In this document: positions 1-12,166 of the stretch, in pieces | Position numbering within the stretch: position 1 is the stretch's first letter | Layout of the letters: each line of letters starts with the position of its first letter | Source of the DNA: Heterohyrax brucei | Lineage: Eukaryota > Chordata > Mammalia > Hyracoidea > Procaviidae | DNA: 64,000 nt | Direction of reading: 5' to 3' | Assembly (NCBI GenBank): GCA_028571685.1 | Contig: CM053141.1 | Coordinates: forward strand, 132,770,833-132,834,832 | The notes under the pieces: generated by a model | What the model was told of the DNA's origin: nothing | Databases searched by the model: none | The model's input: only the letters and a program-made list of their open reading frames with translations | Program-made: the position numbers and the translations under genes

Positions 1-32
1 CATACAAAATATTACATTGCTATTGAAAGAAT

Positions 33-197
33 GGAAACCCTGGTGGCATAGTTATTAAGTGCCACAGATGCTAACCAAAAATTCAGCAGTTCAAATCTGC
101 TAGGTGCTTCTTGAAAACTCTGTGGGGCAGTTCTACTTGTTCTATAGGGTCGCTATGAGTCAGCATCAACTTTACAGCACTGGGTTTGTTTTTTATT
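33..197 (+). repeat. AfroSINE, near full length
   Basis: This is a tRNA-derived SINE with the usual order: a ggaaaccctggtggcatag head, a degenerate pol III B box (agttcaaatctgc), the ctctgtggggcagttctac body, and a gggtcgctatgagtcagcatc tail ending in T-rich sequence. An 8-bp repeat TATTGAAA at 21-28 and 194-201 is a plausible target-site duplication. Confidence 0.9.
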
Positions 198-201
198 GAA
201 A

Positions 202-769
202 AAATAACAGGCACACTATAGGAAAGGTTGGATTTAAAAACGGCCAATGCAAGCATTAACAATTGTTCCATGAGTGGTAAGAGAAAAATCAAAATAATTG
301 CAAATAGCCATTGCAACCAGTGAAATGATTCACTATTTTTATAATTTGTCTGCTTATAATACACGCTGATGACAAAACATCTGCACTAACATAGAAAGAT
401 AAACTTTCCCACTATCCAAGCCCAAAATAAGAAAACACCAGATTTTTTAAAGCACAAACACATTGATATTAACATTTGTGTTTTCCTGTTCTTTTTTGCT
501 TTTTTTGGAGGAAGTGTTTTTATTCATTTATAAGCACTTAACAATATTTTAATTGTTTCAGAAGATGGTCTGGGACAGGCTATATTTTATTTAATTTGTC
601 CTTGAAAATGCAGCAATATTTTTGTCTCCAGTTTTTCACAATTTTAAAATAAGTATACAATGAGCAAGCTTCTGGGCACACTTGTAAAGTGTGTCTATAA
701 TTATAAAAATAAGATTGATGAATCAGAGTATAATCATTTTACATTTTAATACATATTACTAAACGTCTC
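202..769. other. Unassigned AT-rich intergenic DNA
   Basis: I see no gene, RNA or recognisable repeat here. The sequence is AT-rich with short T runs and is probably unclassified old repeat or unique intergenic DNA. Confidence 0.5.
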
Positions 770-1312
770 TGTTTGATAATTTCCACATTCTGTTAGATTA
801 CCTTCTTTGGAACAGGCATAAATGTGGATTTTTCTTAGTCAGATGGCCAGGTAGCTGTCATCCAAATTTCTTGGCATAGACGAATGAGCACTTCCAGTGC
901 TGCATCTGTTGACTGAAACACCTCAGTTGTTACTATATCTATTCCTGTAACTTTATTTCCCACCAATGTCTTCAGATAGCACATGATCAAAAACTTCTTC
1001 CTTCAGTACTGTCAGTTTTTGATCATGTGTTATCTCCTGAAAGAACTGAGTATCAACCAATGCTTTTGTTACCATGACTGCATTCCTTCCATCTTTTTTA
1101 ATGCTTCCTGCATTGTTCAGTATTTTTGTTTGTTTATTTGTTTTTCTGATGCTTCCTGCATTGCTCAGTATTTTTCCCATAGAATCCTTCCTTATCAAAA
1201 CTCAAAGCTTGAATTTTTCTTCAGTTCTTCCAGCTTGAAAAATCTCAAGTGTGTTCTTCTCTTTTGGTTTTCTAATTCCAGGTCCTTGCACATCAACAGT
1301 ATCATTATCAAA
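770..1312 (-). mobile_element. RTE/BovB LINE, inverted 5' segment
   Basis: Read on the minus strand this matches the segment just upstream of and into the reverse transcriptase region of the RTE copies at 22,425-24,256 and 6950-8545 (for example the stretch specifying a Trp-rich 'W.TATWP'-like region). Many stops break the frame. It ends at 770 at the point in the RTE sequence where the following plus-strand segment begins, so it is best read as the inverted 5' part of that element. Confidence 0.85.
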
Positions 1313-3009
1313 TAATACTGTTAATATCACATGTAAGTAAAATTTTGCTGAAGATCATTCAAAACTTGTTGCAGCTAGAAAGCAACAGAGAACTGTCAGA
1401 AATTTAAGCTAGATTCAAAAGAGAACATAGAACAAGGGATATCACAATGATGTCAGATGGATCCTGGCTGAAAGCATGGAATACGAAAATGATGTTTGCC
1501 ATATTTTATTGACTAAGCAAAGAAACTCAACTATGGAGATCATAACAACTATGGGTAACACTGAGAAGAAGAGGAATTCCAGAGCATTTGACTGTGCTCA
1601 TGAGGAATTTGTACACAGACCAACAGGCGGTCATTTAAACAGAACAAGATCATATATGTCGTTTAAAGCCAGGAAAGGTGTGCAGCAGGGTTTCATCCTT
1701 TTGCCACATCTATTCACTCTGAATGTTCAGCAAAGAAACCAAGACACTGGACTATATGAATAGCAATGGAGGATCAGAACTGGAGAAAGCTAACAAACAG
1801 CCTATATTATGCAGATAATAAAACAGTTCGCTGAAACTGAAGAGAATTTGAAGCACTTATTATGAAGATCAAAGACTACTGCCTTCACTATAAATTACAC
1901 CTCAACAAAAAATCCTCACAACTTTACCAATAAGCAATATTATCATAACTGGAGAAAAGACTGAAGTTGTAAGGATTACCTTGTACTTGGATCCTGCCAT
2001 GGGTTGAATTGTGTCCCCCCAAAATTATGTGCAGCTGTGTGGCTGGGACACGACTCCCAGTATCTTGGGACTGTCCTCCATTGTGTGGTTTCGCTAAACT
2101 GTATGCTAAAGGAGTTGCAAATTCCTGCATAGGATTACTTCCTTACTTTGCAGTAGGGGGAGTTTCCCCGGAGTGTGGCTTGCCCCACCCTTAATGCTTT
2201 CAGCTTGTAAGGGATAAAAGGAAACAGAAACAAAGAGAATTAGGAGCCTCGCACCATCAAGAAATGTGCACCAGGAGAAGAGCGCATCTCTGAGACCTGA
2301 GGTTCCTGCGCCGGGACTCTCCCTGGACAAGGACTGATGCAATACCAGACCTTCCTCCAGAGCCAACAAGGGGAAAGCCTTCCCCTGGAGCGGTCACCCT
2401 GAATATGGACTTGCAACCTACCAGACTGCATAAGAATAAACCTTCCTGTGTTAAAGCCATCCACTCTGTGGTATTTCTGTTAGAGCGGTCCTAGCTGACT
2501 AAAACAGATCCACAATGAACACCCATGGAAGTGGCAGTTAAGAAATCACAAGATGTATTTACTGCATTGGGCAAATATGCTGCACAAGATCTCTTTAAAG
2601 TGTAAAAAAGCAAAGATGTTACTTTAAGGACAAGCTACACCCAAGCCTAGTCATGGTGCTTTCAGTTGCCTTATATGCCTGTGAAAGTTGTACAATGAAT
2701 AAGAAAGACTAAAGAATTGACACCTTCTAAACTGTGGTGTTGGTGACAAATATGGAATATAGCATAAGTTTCCAAAAGAAGGAACCAATCTGTCTTGGAA
2801 GTATAGACAGAATGCTCCTTAGAAACAAAGACAGTAAGCTTTCATCTCTCTTACTTTGCACTTGTTACCATTTCCTGGAGAGGAACATCAGGCTTGATAA
2901 AGGAGAGGATCCTTAAAAACAGAAAGACCTTAAATTAGATGCACTGATACAATATCCACAACAAGGGGCTCACGCATAACAATTGTGAGAATGGCACAGG
3001 ACTTATTAA
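1312..3009 (+). mobile_element. RTE/BovB LINE, sense 3' segment, split by an LTR
   Basis: The sense RTE reverse transcriptase remnant begins at ttaatatcacatgtaag and resumes after the LTR insertion (1995-2516) at gatccacaatgaacacccatgg. It decays after about 3009, before the usual 3' tail. Frames are broken by many indels and stops. Together with 770-1312 it forms one RTE insertion. Confidence 0.85.
1995..2516 (+). mobile_element. Solo LTR, MaLR/ERVL-like
   Basis: The element begins TG and ends CA and is flanked on both sides by GATCC (1990-1994 and 2517-2521). It carries the MaLR-type start (gggttgaattgtgtcccccc) and the end signature ataaaccttcctgtgttaaa followed by gtatttctgttagagc. No internal retroviral genes are present, so this is a solo LTR. 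The family name is not certain; it may be an afrotherian subfamily. Confidence 0.85.
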
Positions 3010-3182
3010 AACATTAAAATGGAAATAGTATCCCCTATGCCCTAAGATGCAAAAAGCTATAAAATTGCATTGAAAATGATGAAACTGACAGAAGATACAC
3101 ACACAAATTTAAATCTCAACTAAGGAAGCAATTCAAACTCACATAGGAGAAGGGTTATAGTGAAGAGGAGTCTATTGATACT
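3010..3182. other. Unassigned linker between two RTE remnants
   Basis: A short AT-rich stretch lies between the decayed 3' end of the first RTE and the minus-strand RTE. I recognise nothing in it. Confidence 0.4.
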
Positions 3183-4172
3183 GTTGTTAGTTGTCACTGA
3201 GTCGGCACCTAACAACTGAGTTGCAAACTCAAAGTAAATCTATATACAACAGAACATGTGCTATGCCCACAATCTTTTTTTTTTGCTTAAGCCCACTATT
3301 GCAGCCACTGTGTCAATCCATTTTATTGAGGGTCTTCCTCTTTCTCGCTAATCCTTTACCAACCATCATGCCTTTCTCCAGGGATTGATGCCTCCTGACA
3401 ACACTTCCAAAGCATGTAAGACACAGTTTCGCCATCCTTGCTTCCAAGGAGCACTCTGGTTGTTAAGCAGTCCAGGCCAGATATGTTTGTTGTTTTGGCA
3501 GTCCATGGTCTATTCAATATTCTTCTCCAACACCACAGTTCAAAGGTATCAATTCTTTTGTCTTCCTTATTCACTGTCCAGCCTTCGTATGCATATAATG
3601 CAATTGAAAATACAATGGCTTGCATCAGGCACACTTTAATCTTCAAGGTAGTATCTTTACTTTTCAGTGCTTTAAAGAAGTCTTTTGCAGCAGCTTTTCC
3701 CAAAGCAATCCATCTGTTGCTTCCAAAGGCATTGATTGTGGAACGAAGTAAAATAAAATCCTTTACAATCTTAAACTTGTCTCCATTTATCATGATTTGC
3801 TGTTTACTTGTGCAGTTACGAGGATTTTTGTCTTCTTGATGTTGAGGTGCAATTCATACTGAAGGCCGTGATCTTTGATCTTCATTATTTCAAATTCTCT
3901 TCACTTTGAACAAGCAAGGTTGTATCATCTGCATAATACAGGTTGTCAGTGAGTTTTCCCTCCAGTCCTGATGCCTTGTTCTTCCTCATATAGTCCAGCT
4001 TCTCAGATTATTTGCTTGGCATGCAGATTGAAAAGGTATGGTGAAAGGATACAACACTGACTTTAAAATATGCAGCGTCCCCTTGTTTTGTTTGAAGAAC
4101 TACCTCTTGATCCACGTGCAGATTCCTCATGAGCACATTTAAGTGTTCTGGAATTCCTATTCTGTGCAATGT
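3183..4172 (-). mobile_element. RTE/BovB LINE fragment, antisense
   Basis: Starts with the reverse complement of the RTE 3' end (gttgttagtt ... gagtcgg) and runs back through the RT C-terminal region. The minus-strand frame at 3356-3793 encodes residues such as YEGWTVNKEDKRIDTFELWCW, typical of the RTE/BovB C-terminal RT region. It is truncated at about 4172 and the frame is broken. Confidence 0.9.
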
Positions 4173-6470
4173 AAAAAGTAGTCTACATGGTAAGAAAAAT
4201 AGTCTTTTAATATACTGAGGTTTTTTTCAGTTTTTCTCCAGATAGTCCAAGAAAGAAGAAATTTCCTCAGTCTTACAAAAAATCTTGAAAATTATGGATG
4301 AACCAGAAAATAAATCTTTCAAAGTCAGAATCTATAGACTGCTTGTTCTACATTATCACTTTAAGTGTTGTTTTTCTCCTCTAATAATGTAGTCATATTA
4401 TATGTGACATTATAATAGAAGTGAAGTCTCCAGTGCTGTTGTATTTTCTTTGATTTTAATACAAATAATAGAAATAAAATTATATTAAGCTTACAAAATC
4501 AAACTGAAAACCACCACTTACCTGAGCCCTTCAACTACCTATCTAATCAAGACATTTTAATGTAATAGTTACATGCATACCGAGGGAGCTTAAATCAGAA
4601 ATACGATGATGAAATTAGTAAAGGTACTAAAGAAAGCCATATGGACATTTACTGTCTCAATCCACAGACTCTCTGCATTCATTTCATGTAGTTAAAATGC
4701 ATTTCAGAACAATCTGGTGAGCCAATATAGCAATACCAGATGTACTCTGCAAATTGATTATGAAACAGATGGTTTTATGATCACACTTGTATTTCAAAAG
4801 TTGACATTCTATTATATAAGGTTCACATCGATGACACATGCTTCTTGTTTAGTATAGTGAATGCTGTCATCCTATCACAGTATTGCATGCATTTCTCTTC
4901 CCTTGCATCTGTTCAGTAAGTATGCCGACTGATTCAGCCAGTAGGAGAGATAAATTATCCAATTACATTGTTGAGAATATGTGTATGATATATTGCCAAG
5001 CCAAAGTCCTTATTTTCTTATTAATGAATGTGAAGACATCAGTATATCTAATGTTATAGGAACCAAAAGAAACCAACACAGACACCTACAACCTAAACTG
5101 GGATACATCCAGTTTATTAAATATCAAATCAAGATTTGACATGAAAATTTTACTTCTTAATGATGTCTTTCTACTGTATACAACACAGTTCTGTTTAAAC
5201 TTAAAAAGCACTATGTATTCTAAAAGTAATTCTATACTAAGAGACTATATTCATAACCATTCTTACTGTGCTAAACTAGTAATAAAAATATTAGCCTCTA
5301 CTTAGCCATAATAGGAAATAAATGTGACTATAGGGATATGCATACTCTCCTGAAGACAGTAATTAGACATTATGCTTTTGGCTCACAAAGTAAATTTCAA
5401 TTCTGTCAGTTCTTTAGGATGTAGTAAAATGTAATAAAAGCATTGCAGGAAAATCCTGTCTTGTCTATAAATTTAGTCTAAGCATCCTGGTATTCTTGCA
5501 ACATTTCTTGTCTGACATGCAGAAGTAACCTAATCCTAGATTACAGTGATCCATTGGCAATAATTCTGTTATTTGAATTGGCTATATTAAGTGTGAGAAC
5601 AGACCCACATTCATTCAACTAGCATTTATTTACCACCTATTAAATGCTTCTGTGCTACCCACTGGGGTTATACATACACGTGGATCACTATGCAAGCTCT
5701 CAAGGAAATCTTAGTCTAGTGATAAAGCAGGCATGGAAATAACTACACATACCTACATACGTATTATCAACAAAATGACTATTATTGTAAACTAAAATTG
5801 AATTCTGGTTAGTTATATTCATGCTGAAGTATTAAAGGGAACTTTTGTTGATATTAGCAACCTACTTTGAAATGTTCCCAAAACAAGACAGATTAGGGAC
5901 AGAGAAAGGTATGGCTAGATATGTTACAAAGCAAGTATAGTAAAATGTTAATGACAGAATCCAGATGACAGTTACAGAAGTATTTACTATAAAATTATTT
6001 CAAAGTTTGAGAACACTTCAAAATAAAGAGTTGAAAAGGAAATGAAAGTAAACTTATGGAATAAGAAGTCAGCTCTTACCAATAACAATATATAAAATAA
6101 GACCACGTCAGTTAGCTGTTTAAGAATGAGAAATAAGATAAACAGAGAAAACCCAAAGAATAAAAAAACTAGAACAAGAGACTGCAAGGTCACCTATCTA
6201 CCCAAATCTATATGGATGCTGAAATCATCAAAACTTCATATTTCCTATACTGGAAAAACTGACAGTAATATCACTTTTACCAGTTTTAAACACTAAACTA
6301 AAGTTTGACAATTCCCTGCCTGTGTACTACTAGTCGAAGCATTTAAGTCAGGCAGGAGGGAAGTCAAAAAAAAAAAAAAATAAGAGAGAGAGAGAGATTT
6401 ACAAAATTAGCATAAGACATCTCACTTTTAAAAATGTAGAATTCAACTGTGCTGAAAATATGCAAATAGT
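4173..6470. other. Intergenic DNA, mostly unassigned
   Basis: No gene was found. Around 5608-5745 there is a degenerate copy of a widespread old mammalian repeat (cattcattcaactagcatttattt, then tgctacccactgggg, then ctcaaggaaatcttagtctag). A purine simple repeat (A-run followed by (GA)n) lies at 6367-6398. The rest is AT-rich without features. Confidence 0.5.
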
Positions 6471-6882
6471 GTTATGGACTGAATTATGTCCTCTCAAAAT
6501 ATATTGCTATTAATTTCCAACACCATACCTATGGTTATAATCCCATTTGAGAATGTTTTCTTTATTATGTTAAAGAAGCAGTTATAAGTATATAGCATGT
6601 TTTAACTGAATCTCTTTTGAAATATAAAAGAGAAGACTAAGCAAGCAAACAAACATAAACAAAGGTTTAGAAACAAGGCTCATAACTGCCAAAGAATGTA
6701 GGAATAGAAAAGAGAAAATGTAGGAATGAAAAGAGAAAAGAACCTTCCCACAGACAGAGTCTGCCACTAGTGCCAGTGCTGTGAATTCAGACTTGTAGCC
6801 TCCTACACTGTAAGAAAATAAATTTCTACTTGTTCAAGATACCTACTGGTGTATTTCTGTCATAACACTACTAGGTAACTAA
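6471..6882 (+). mobile_element. MaLR-like LTR remnant
   Basis: It has the family's start (gttatggactgaattatgtcc), a middle with tataatcccatttgagaatg, and an end (ctgtaagaaaataaatttctacttgtt, then gtatttctgtcataacac). It is more diverged than the LTR at 1995-2516 and has no clear target-site duplication. Confidence 0.75.
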
Positions 6883-6949
6883 GAGAGCAAGGAAAGAGTA
6901 ATTTCAATGTGTTATCTCAATAATATGTAACTTGGTAATCCTTTTCACA

Positions 6950-8545
6950 ATGATTAAGTCTCGCTACAGTGATTCTGCATCTTCCTTCAATGTTCAACTG
7001 TTTCAGGAAGCAGCATATGACCAAGTGCCAATGGTGCTGAAGGAAGAAGTTCAAGCAGTACTAAAGGCAATGACATAAAACAAGGCATCAGGAACTGAGG
7101 GAAAACCAATTGAAATGTTTCAACAAATGGATGCAGAGGCACTCACTTGTCTATGCCAAGAACTTTGGAAGACAGCTACCTGGCCAACCAACTAGAAGAG
7201 ATCCATATTTGTGCCCATTTCAATGACAGATTATCTAACAGAAACTGAAAATTATCAGTCAATACCATTAATATCACATGCAAGTCAAATTTTGCTAAAG
7301 ATCATTCAAAAGTAGTTGCAGCAGTACACGCACAGGCAACTGACAGAAATTCAAACCGGACTTACAAAAGGACTTGGGAAAAAGGATGTCATTCCTGATA
7401 TCAGAAGGATCTTGGCTGAAAGCAGAAATTACCAGAGAGATGCTTACTGTGTTTCAGGGACTATGCAAAACTATTCAACTATGTGGACCACAATATAAAT
7501 TATGGATAACATTATGAAAAATGGGAATTGCAAAGCACTTAATTGTACCTAATTTTAATCTGTACATAGATTAAGAGGCAAAAGTTCAAAAAGAACAAGG
7601 GGATACTATGTGGTTTTAGATCAGGAAAAGTGTGCATCAGGGTTGTATTCTTTCACTGTACTAATTCATTCTGTATGTTGAGCAAATAATTTGAGACTAT
7701 GGACTACAAAAAGAAGAAAGTGCCATCAAACTTGGAGAAGGATTCATTAACAACTTAAATAAGACACACAGACAGCACAACCTTGCTTGCTGAAAGAGAA
7801 GACTATGGCACAGTGATGAAAATCAAAAACCACCACCTTCAGTATGGATTACACCTCACCATAAAGAAAACAAAATTCCTCACAACAGGACCAATAAGCA
7901 ACATCATAATAAATGGATAAAATATTGAAGTTGTCTAATCATTTTCATTTTCTTGGATCCATAAACAACATCCACGGAAACAGCAGTCAAGAAGTCAAAC
8001 TACGTATCACAGTAGGCAAATCTGCTAAAGAACTCTTTAAACAGATAAAGTTCACAGATACTACTTTGAAGACTAAAGTGTGCTAGACCCAAACTATGTT
8101 TTTTTCAATCACTTTGTATGCATGTGAAAGCAGAATAATGAATAAAAAAGACCAAAGAAAAACTGATGATTTTGAATTACTGTGTTGGCAATATATGGTG
8201 TTGAATATACTACAGACTTGTGGAAAAACAAACGAATCTGTCTTAGAAGAAGTATGGCCAGAATATCCCTCAAAAGCAGTGATGGTGAGACTTCACCTCT
8301 CTTACTTCATTTATGTTATCAGGATGGACCAGATCCTAGAGAAGGACATCACGCTTGGTTAAGCAGAGGTTCAGTAAAAAAGAGGAAGACCCTCAAAAAG
8401 ACAGATTGACACAGTGGCTGCAACAATAGGATGACACATAGCAATGACTGTGAGGATGGGCCAGAACCAAGATGTGTTTCATTCTGTTTTGCATAGATCA
8501 GAAAGAGTCAGAACTGATTTGACAGCATTTAACAACTACTTTTAA
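6950..8545 (+). mobile_element. RTE/BovB LINE remnant, RT domain to 3' end
   Basis: A continuous sense stretch from before the RT palm to the 3' terminus (gaaagagtcagaactgatttgacagcatttaacaac). The frame at 8096-8362 encodes LYACESRIMNKKDQRKTDDF, the same C-terminal RT region seen in other copies here. Numerous stops and frameshifts make it non-coding. No endonuclease domain is present, so the copy is 5'-truncated. Confidence 0.9.
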
Positions 8546-8588
8546 AACCTGTAACATTATAATTATGAGCCTATTGCTATCATACAGT

Positions 8589-8940
8589 CCAGTACATTTT
8601 TTTTTTATGACTGAGTGAAAATATACATTCCCATATAAATTTACATGCCCACCTATATGCAGCTTCTATTGCTCTCCCTGCCTGGTGATAGCACACTATT
8701 CCTCTCTGCTCCATATACGTCTCATCCTCCCAACCAACAGCCTTCTTTTCTCTTCTCTCTACCCACTACAACCCAGAAGATAGAGAGACCCACATGAGTG
8801 GTGCCTACATAGACTTGGGACCAGAAGAATCAGATGGTGCCCAGCCACCACCAGTGATAGCCGCGATGGAGCTCACTAAGTTGAGTCTCACTGGCAACAC
8901 AAGAATAAAAAGGGGTGCACCCTGAGATCTCCAGTACATT
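8589..8940 (-). mobile_element. Short L1 insertion with 5' inversion
   Basis: From 8599 to about 8769 the sequence is the reverse complement of the L1 3' terminus (compare 18,195-18,360), starting with poly-T. From about 8770 to 8930 it is plus-sense L1 3'UTR (compare 17,807-17,970). The whole is flanked by CCAGTACATT at 8589-8598 and 8931-8940. This is the inverted-5' structure made by twin priming during L1 reverse transcription. It contains no coding sequence. Confidence 0.9.
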
Positions 8941-9844
8941 CTTGAGTTAATAAAACTGCAAGAGTACTCATAGCTTTCTTAGTAGTTGAGTTAGATGAAA
9001 GTTTAATGTTATTTGTGTCAAATACAAAAATAAACCAAAAATTTAAAAAACAAATCCACTGCCATCAAAATATGGACAGTAAAAATTTACTTTCTGAAAC
9101 TGAAAAAATGTCATATTTAGACCCCAAAGAAGAGCCATTTCTTTTACTTTGTTATAAGACAGTGAAGCCATTTTGTAAAAATTTAAATTATAAGTCAAAA
9201 TCTCAATATAAAATTATAGCTTTAGGCTTTTGTTCAGCATAGAATTATTATATACGAGTTATCCATCATTCCTCCCCCGCATGAGTAAATTCTATTTCTG
9301 TTTAGATGCTATATGCTAGACTGTGTGGACAGAAAAATCATTTAATGCTAGAACACTGTCAAATTTATAACAAAAACTGACTTTTTCTTAAACCACTGTC
9401 ATGAAAAAAATCTGTGTAAAACTCACTGACTGGAAAAATAATTTACTATGTAAACTTTTGCCTAAAGCACAACATAATGTTTTAAAAAAAAGTCTGACAT
9501 TTCTTAAACTACTTCTGTCAGTACTTACATTTAATACACTATCATCACTAAACACATATTCAACATTCTCAAATAAAATATAATTTATTTTAAAATCTTT
9601 TCATGATTTTTAATAATCTATTTTTGATTTTGGTGGGCTCCTCCCCCTCCCCCCCCACTTGCACAACCTGGCTAGTATGTCTTCACTGACAGAAAACTTA
9701 TTTATAGCATTACTCCTTTGGCTTCTATTGCATTTGCCAAGTTCAGGGATTTTGTTTTATTTTGTTTTACTTATTATTGCTTGTTATGTTAATAACTGAA
9801 TATATGTTAAGCAAGATATGATCCTTTTTTACTTATAATCAAAA
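8941..9844. other. Unassigned AT-rich DNA
   Basis: Several short open frames here (for example 9006-9242) look like chance AT-rich frames, with Lys/Leu/Ser-rich products and no recognisable domain. A C-rich run (ctcctccccctcccccccc) lies at 9639-9657. Confidence 0.5.
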
Positions 9845-9849
9845 TAACA

Positions 9850-10056
9850 CAACAAAGAACCAAAACTACAACCTTCTAGATGGTTCTGACTCATAGCAAC
9901 CCTATAGGATAGAGTCCAACTGCCCTATGAGTTTCCAAGTCTGTAAACTATTATGGGAACAGACTGCCACATCTTTCTCTGGTAGAGTGGTTGGTGAGTT
10001 CAAACCATCAGTCTTTTGATTAGCAGCCTAGCACTTAACCACTGCAGTACCAATGC
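9850..10056 (-). repeat. AfroSINE, long variant, antisense
   Basis: Antisense order tail-to-head: tctgactcatagcaaccctatagg, then gtttccaag, then the extra internal block gactgccacatctttctc of the longer AfroSINE form, then ttagcagcctagcacttaaccactgc. Confidence 0.85.
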
Positions 10057-11164
10057 TAAGCAACTATAAAACAGAATTCTAACAGCTTCTTTCACTAATA
10101 GTCAGGTTGTAACACTGCATTAGTGTCCCCGTATCAAGACAGTGGCATTTGGAACACGACAACCTAAGGTTCTCATTAAAAAATTCTTACAATGAGCTAT
10201 TATTATTCACAATTGCTTTTTTTAAGCACTATTAGAATTAACAGTACCTTTTGTAATCCAAATAGCAAAAAATGTGATAACTCCATTTAAAGCTGTGTTC
10301 TATTCTGATAAAGACATATTCCATATTTAAATCAGTAGGAAATCAAACATACATAATCAACTGCTTCCCCACAACCTGAAACAAATTAAGTCAACTCAGG
10401 AATAAATTATGCAGTAAGAACTTCAGCATTTTAAGAATTTCTTCCTACCAACTCTTCTTTCTGTCCAAGTCTTTCTTGTACAAATGACTCTGACAAAATG
10501 ACCCTTGAGATGTACAAACTTCTAAAGCAACTATCATGAGCCTTTTGACATTACCATAGATTTTTTTAATCTTCTCTGCATTCTAAGGCCTATCCAGCCT
10601 CTGACTGTCTTCCCTTTATCTCCAATTTTATGCCCAGTAATCACTTCTTGAATTTAGCAACAGAACTTTATTTCTGTATTTTAACCTTTGATACTTCCTA
10701 AAGCATGGTGTGTTCTCCCCCTCCAATACTTCCTATACTGATTCCCTCTGGGAAATCAAAATTTATGATCCCTAACCACAGCCTCCTCCAGCCATCTGGC
10801 ATCCTCCTGATTATCTAATAGATAATCTATACCCTTCTGCTTACCCTCTTCTTTCTATAGGATTCTTGTTCCTATCTCTTCATCTGTTTCCTAGAAAAGA
10901 GAAAACCATTAAGAAGCAATTGCATTTCAATTCATCTGAAAAAAATTAGAAAAAGAGAGGAAGAAAGTAGGTAAGTGGCCTACATGTAAATTTTGATAGC
11001 CACTGCAAATAACACAATCTAATTCTTGCTAAGCAACTGGTCAACACAGTAGGATTAAGACCTCGATGAGGTTGCTTTTTTTTTTTCCCAAAGTTGTAGG
11101 ACTTTTATCATTACTGGCATGTGAGATAGTCCTAAAAGAAGCATTTAAGATTAGAAAAATAAAA
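10057..11164. other. Unassigned intergenic DNA left of the L1
   Basis: No gene, RNA or confidently named repeat. A pyrimidine-rich part around 10,560-10,880 could be a decayed L2 3' end, but I cannot support that firmly. Confidence 0.4.
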
Positions 11165-12166
11165 ACAGAACTTGGTCAAGATGGCGGACTAAGGACACGT
11201 CTCTTTCTATCCCTCTGGAAACCAAGACCTGAATTGACAATCAAACAGAGACTTCTGAGCACTTAATCAGCCTCAGGACACGGCACAGAGCTGTTAATTG
11301 GGACTTTATATCATTCAGCGAAAAACCTGCTCTCTCTCGCTGACTCCCGCTCCTGGCTAGCCCCGGCTCTCACGGACGGAAGGTAAACGCACCATTTTGA
11401 CCTTTTTTTTCCTCGTTCTTGGCTGGCGGGCGGAGCTGGGTCTTGCCTGGCGGCTGGACTCAGACACGCTGCTGGGGGGATAGGCAGGCGAAATTCCCAT
11501 GTTCTGAGAGCCAGGCTCGGGACTCTGTTAATCTAGCCACTTTGAGCCTTTCGTATTGTAGCTGCCTCAGTGGGGTTTGTGTGGAACTCCGCGGTCAGGG
11601 TGCGGGACGCCATGTTGGTACAGAGATTTTAGCGGGACCTCGTTCTTAGCCTGGGAGCCAGCGCCTGCAAACGGGACAGCGCTTCTCCGTCAGAAAAGTA
11701 GTGATTTGGCATAGTGCTGCCTGCATTGGGGGCCCCGCAACAGAAGCAGAGGAATCGCTGCCTCTGGGCATCTTTAGCCCCCCTGTCTGCTGCCTGTGCA
11801 GAGCATGCCATCTTGAGTATGGTGGCCGCAGCTGGACCTAATTCTTAGTTTGGGAGCCAGAGCCTGCCCACAAGAGAGCGCTTTTCTATCACAAAACCAG
11901 TACTCGACGCAGTGTTGGATAAGGCTAGGCCCTGTCAGCAGAGGCCACCAGGGCACTAGCAGTGCTGTATTCTGAACTACTTTGTTATCATCTGGGGTTG
12001 GATACAGTGGCGCTTACTTTGTCAGATGGGAAGAGGGACCTCTACACCTGAAAACCTAACTGACTTGTGAACTGGTCACATACCTTTTGCTTTACATTTG
12101 AAGACAGCCTAGAGAAACATTTGCAATCCATCCTCACACTACCTCTTCCAGCCTCTATATACTCAC
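11165..12166 (+). promoter_or_regulatory. L1 5'UTR / internal promoter
   Basis: About 1 kb, CpG-containing and GC-rich compared with its surroundings. A caagatggcgg motif at 11,177-11,187 matches the YY1 site that positions transcription at the start of mammalian L1s. An imperfect duplication with about 200-bp spacing covers about 11,605-11,960: the motif ttcttag.ctgggagccag occurs at about 11,643 and 11,842. A reverse YY1-like gccatcttg sits at 11,807-11,815. No open frame of note precedes ORF1. Confidence 0.85.

Noticed and set aside
983..1315. 110-codon plus-strand frame
   Set aside because: It lies opposite the inverted RTE segment and its product has no recognisable domain.
2106..2464. 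Overlapping minus-strand open frames
   Set aside because: They fall inside the solo LTR, in GC-richer sequence where stops are fewer by chance; no retroviral or cellular domain is seen.
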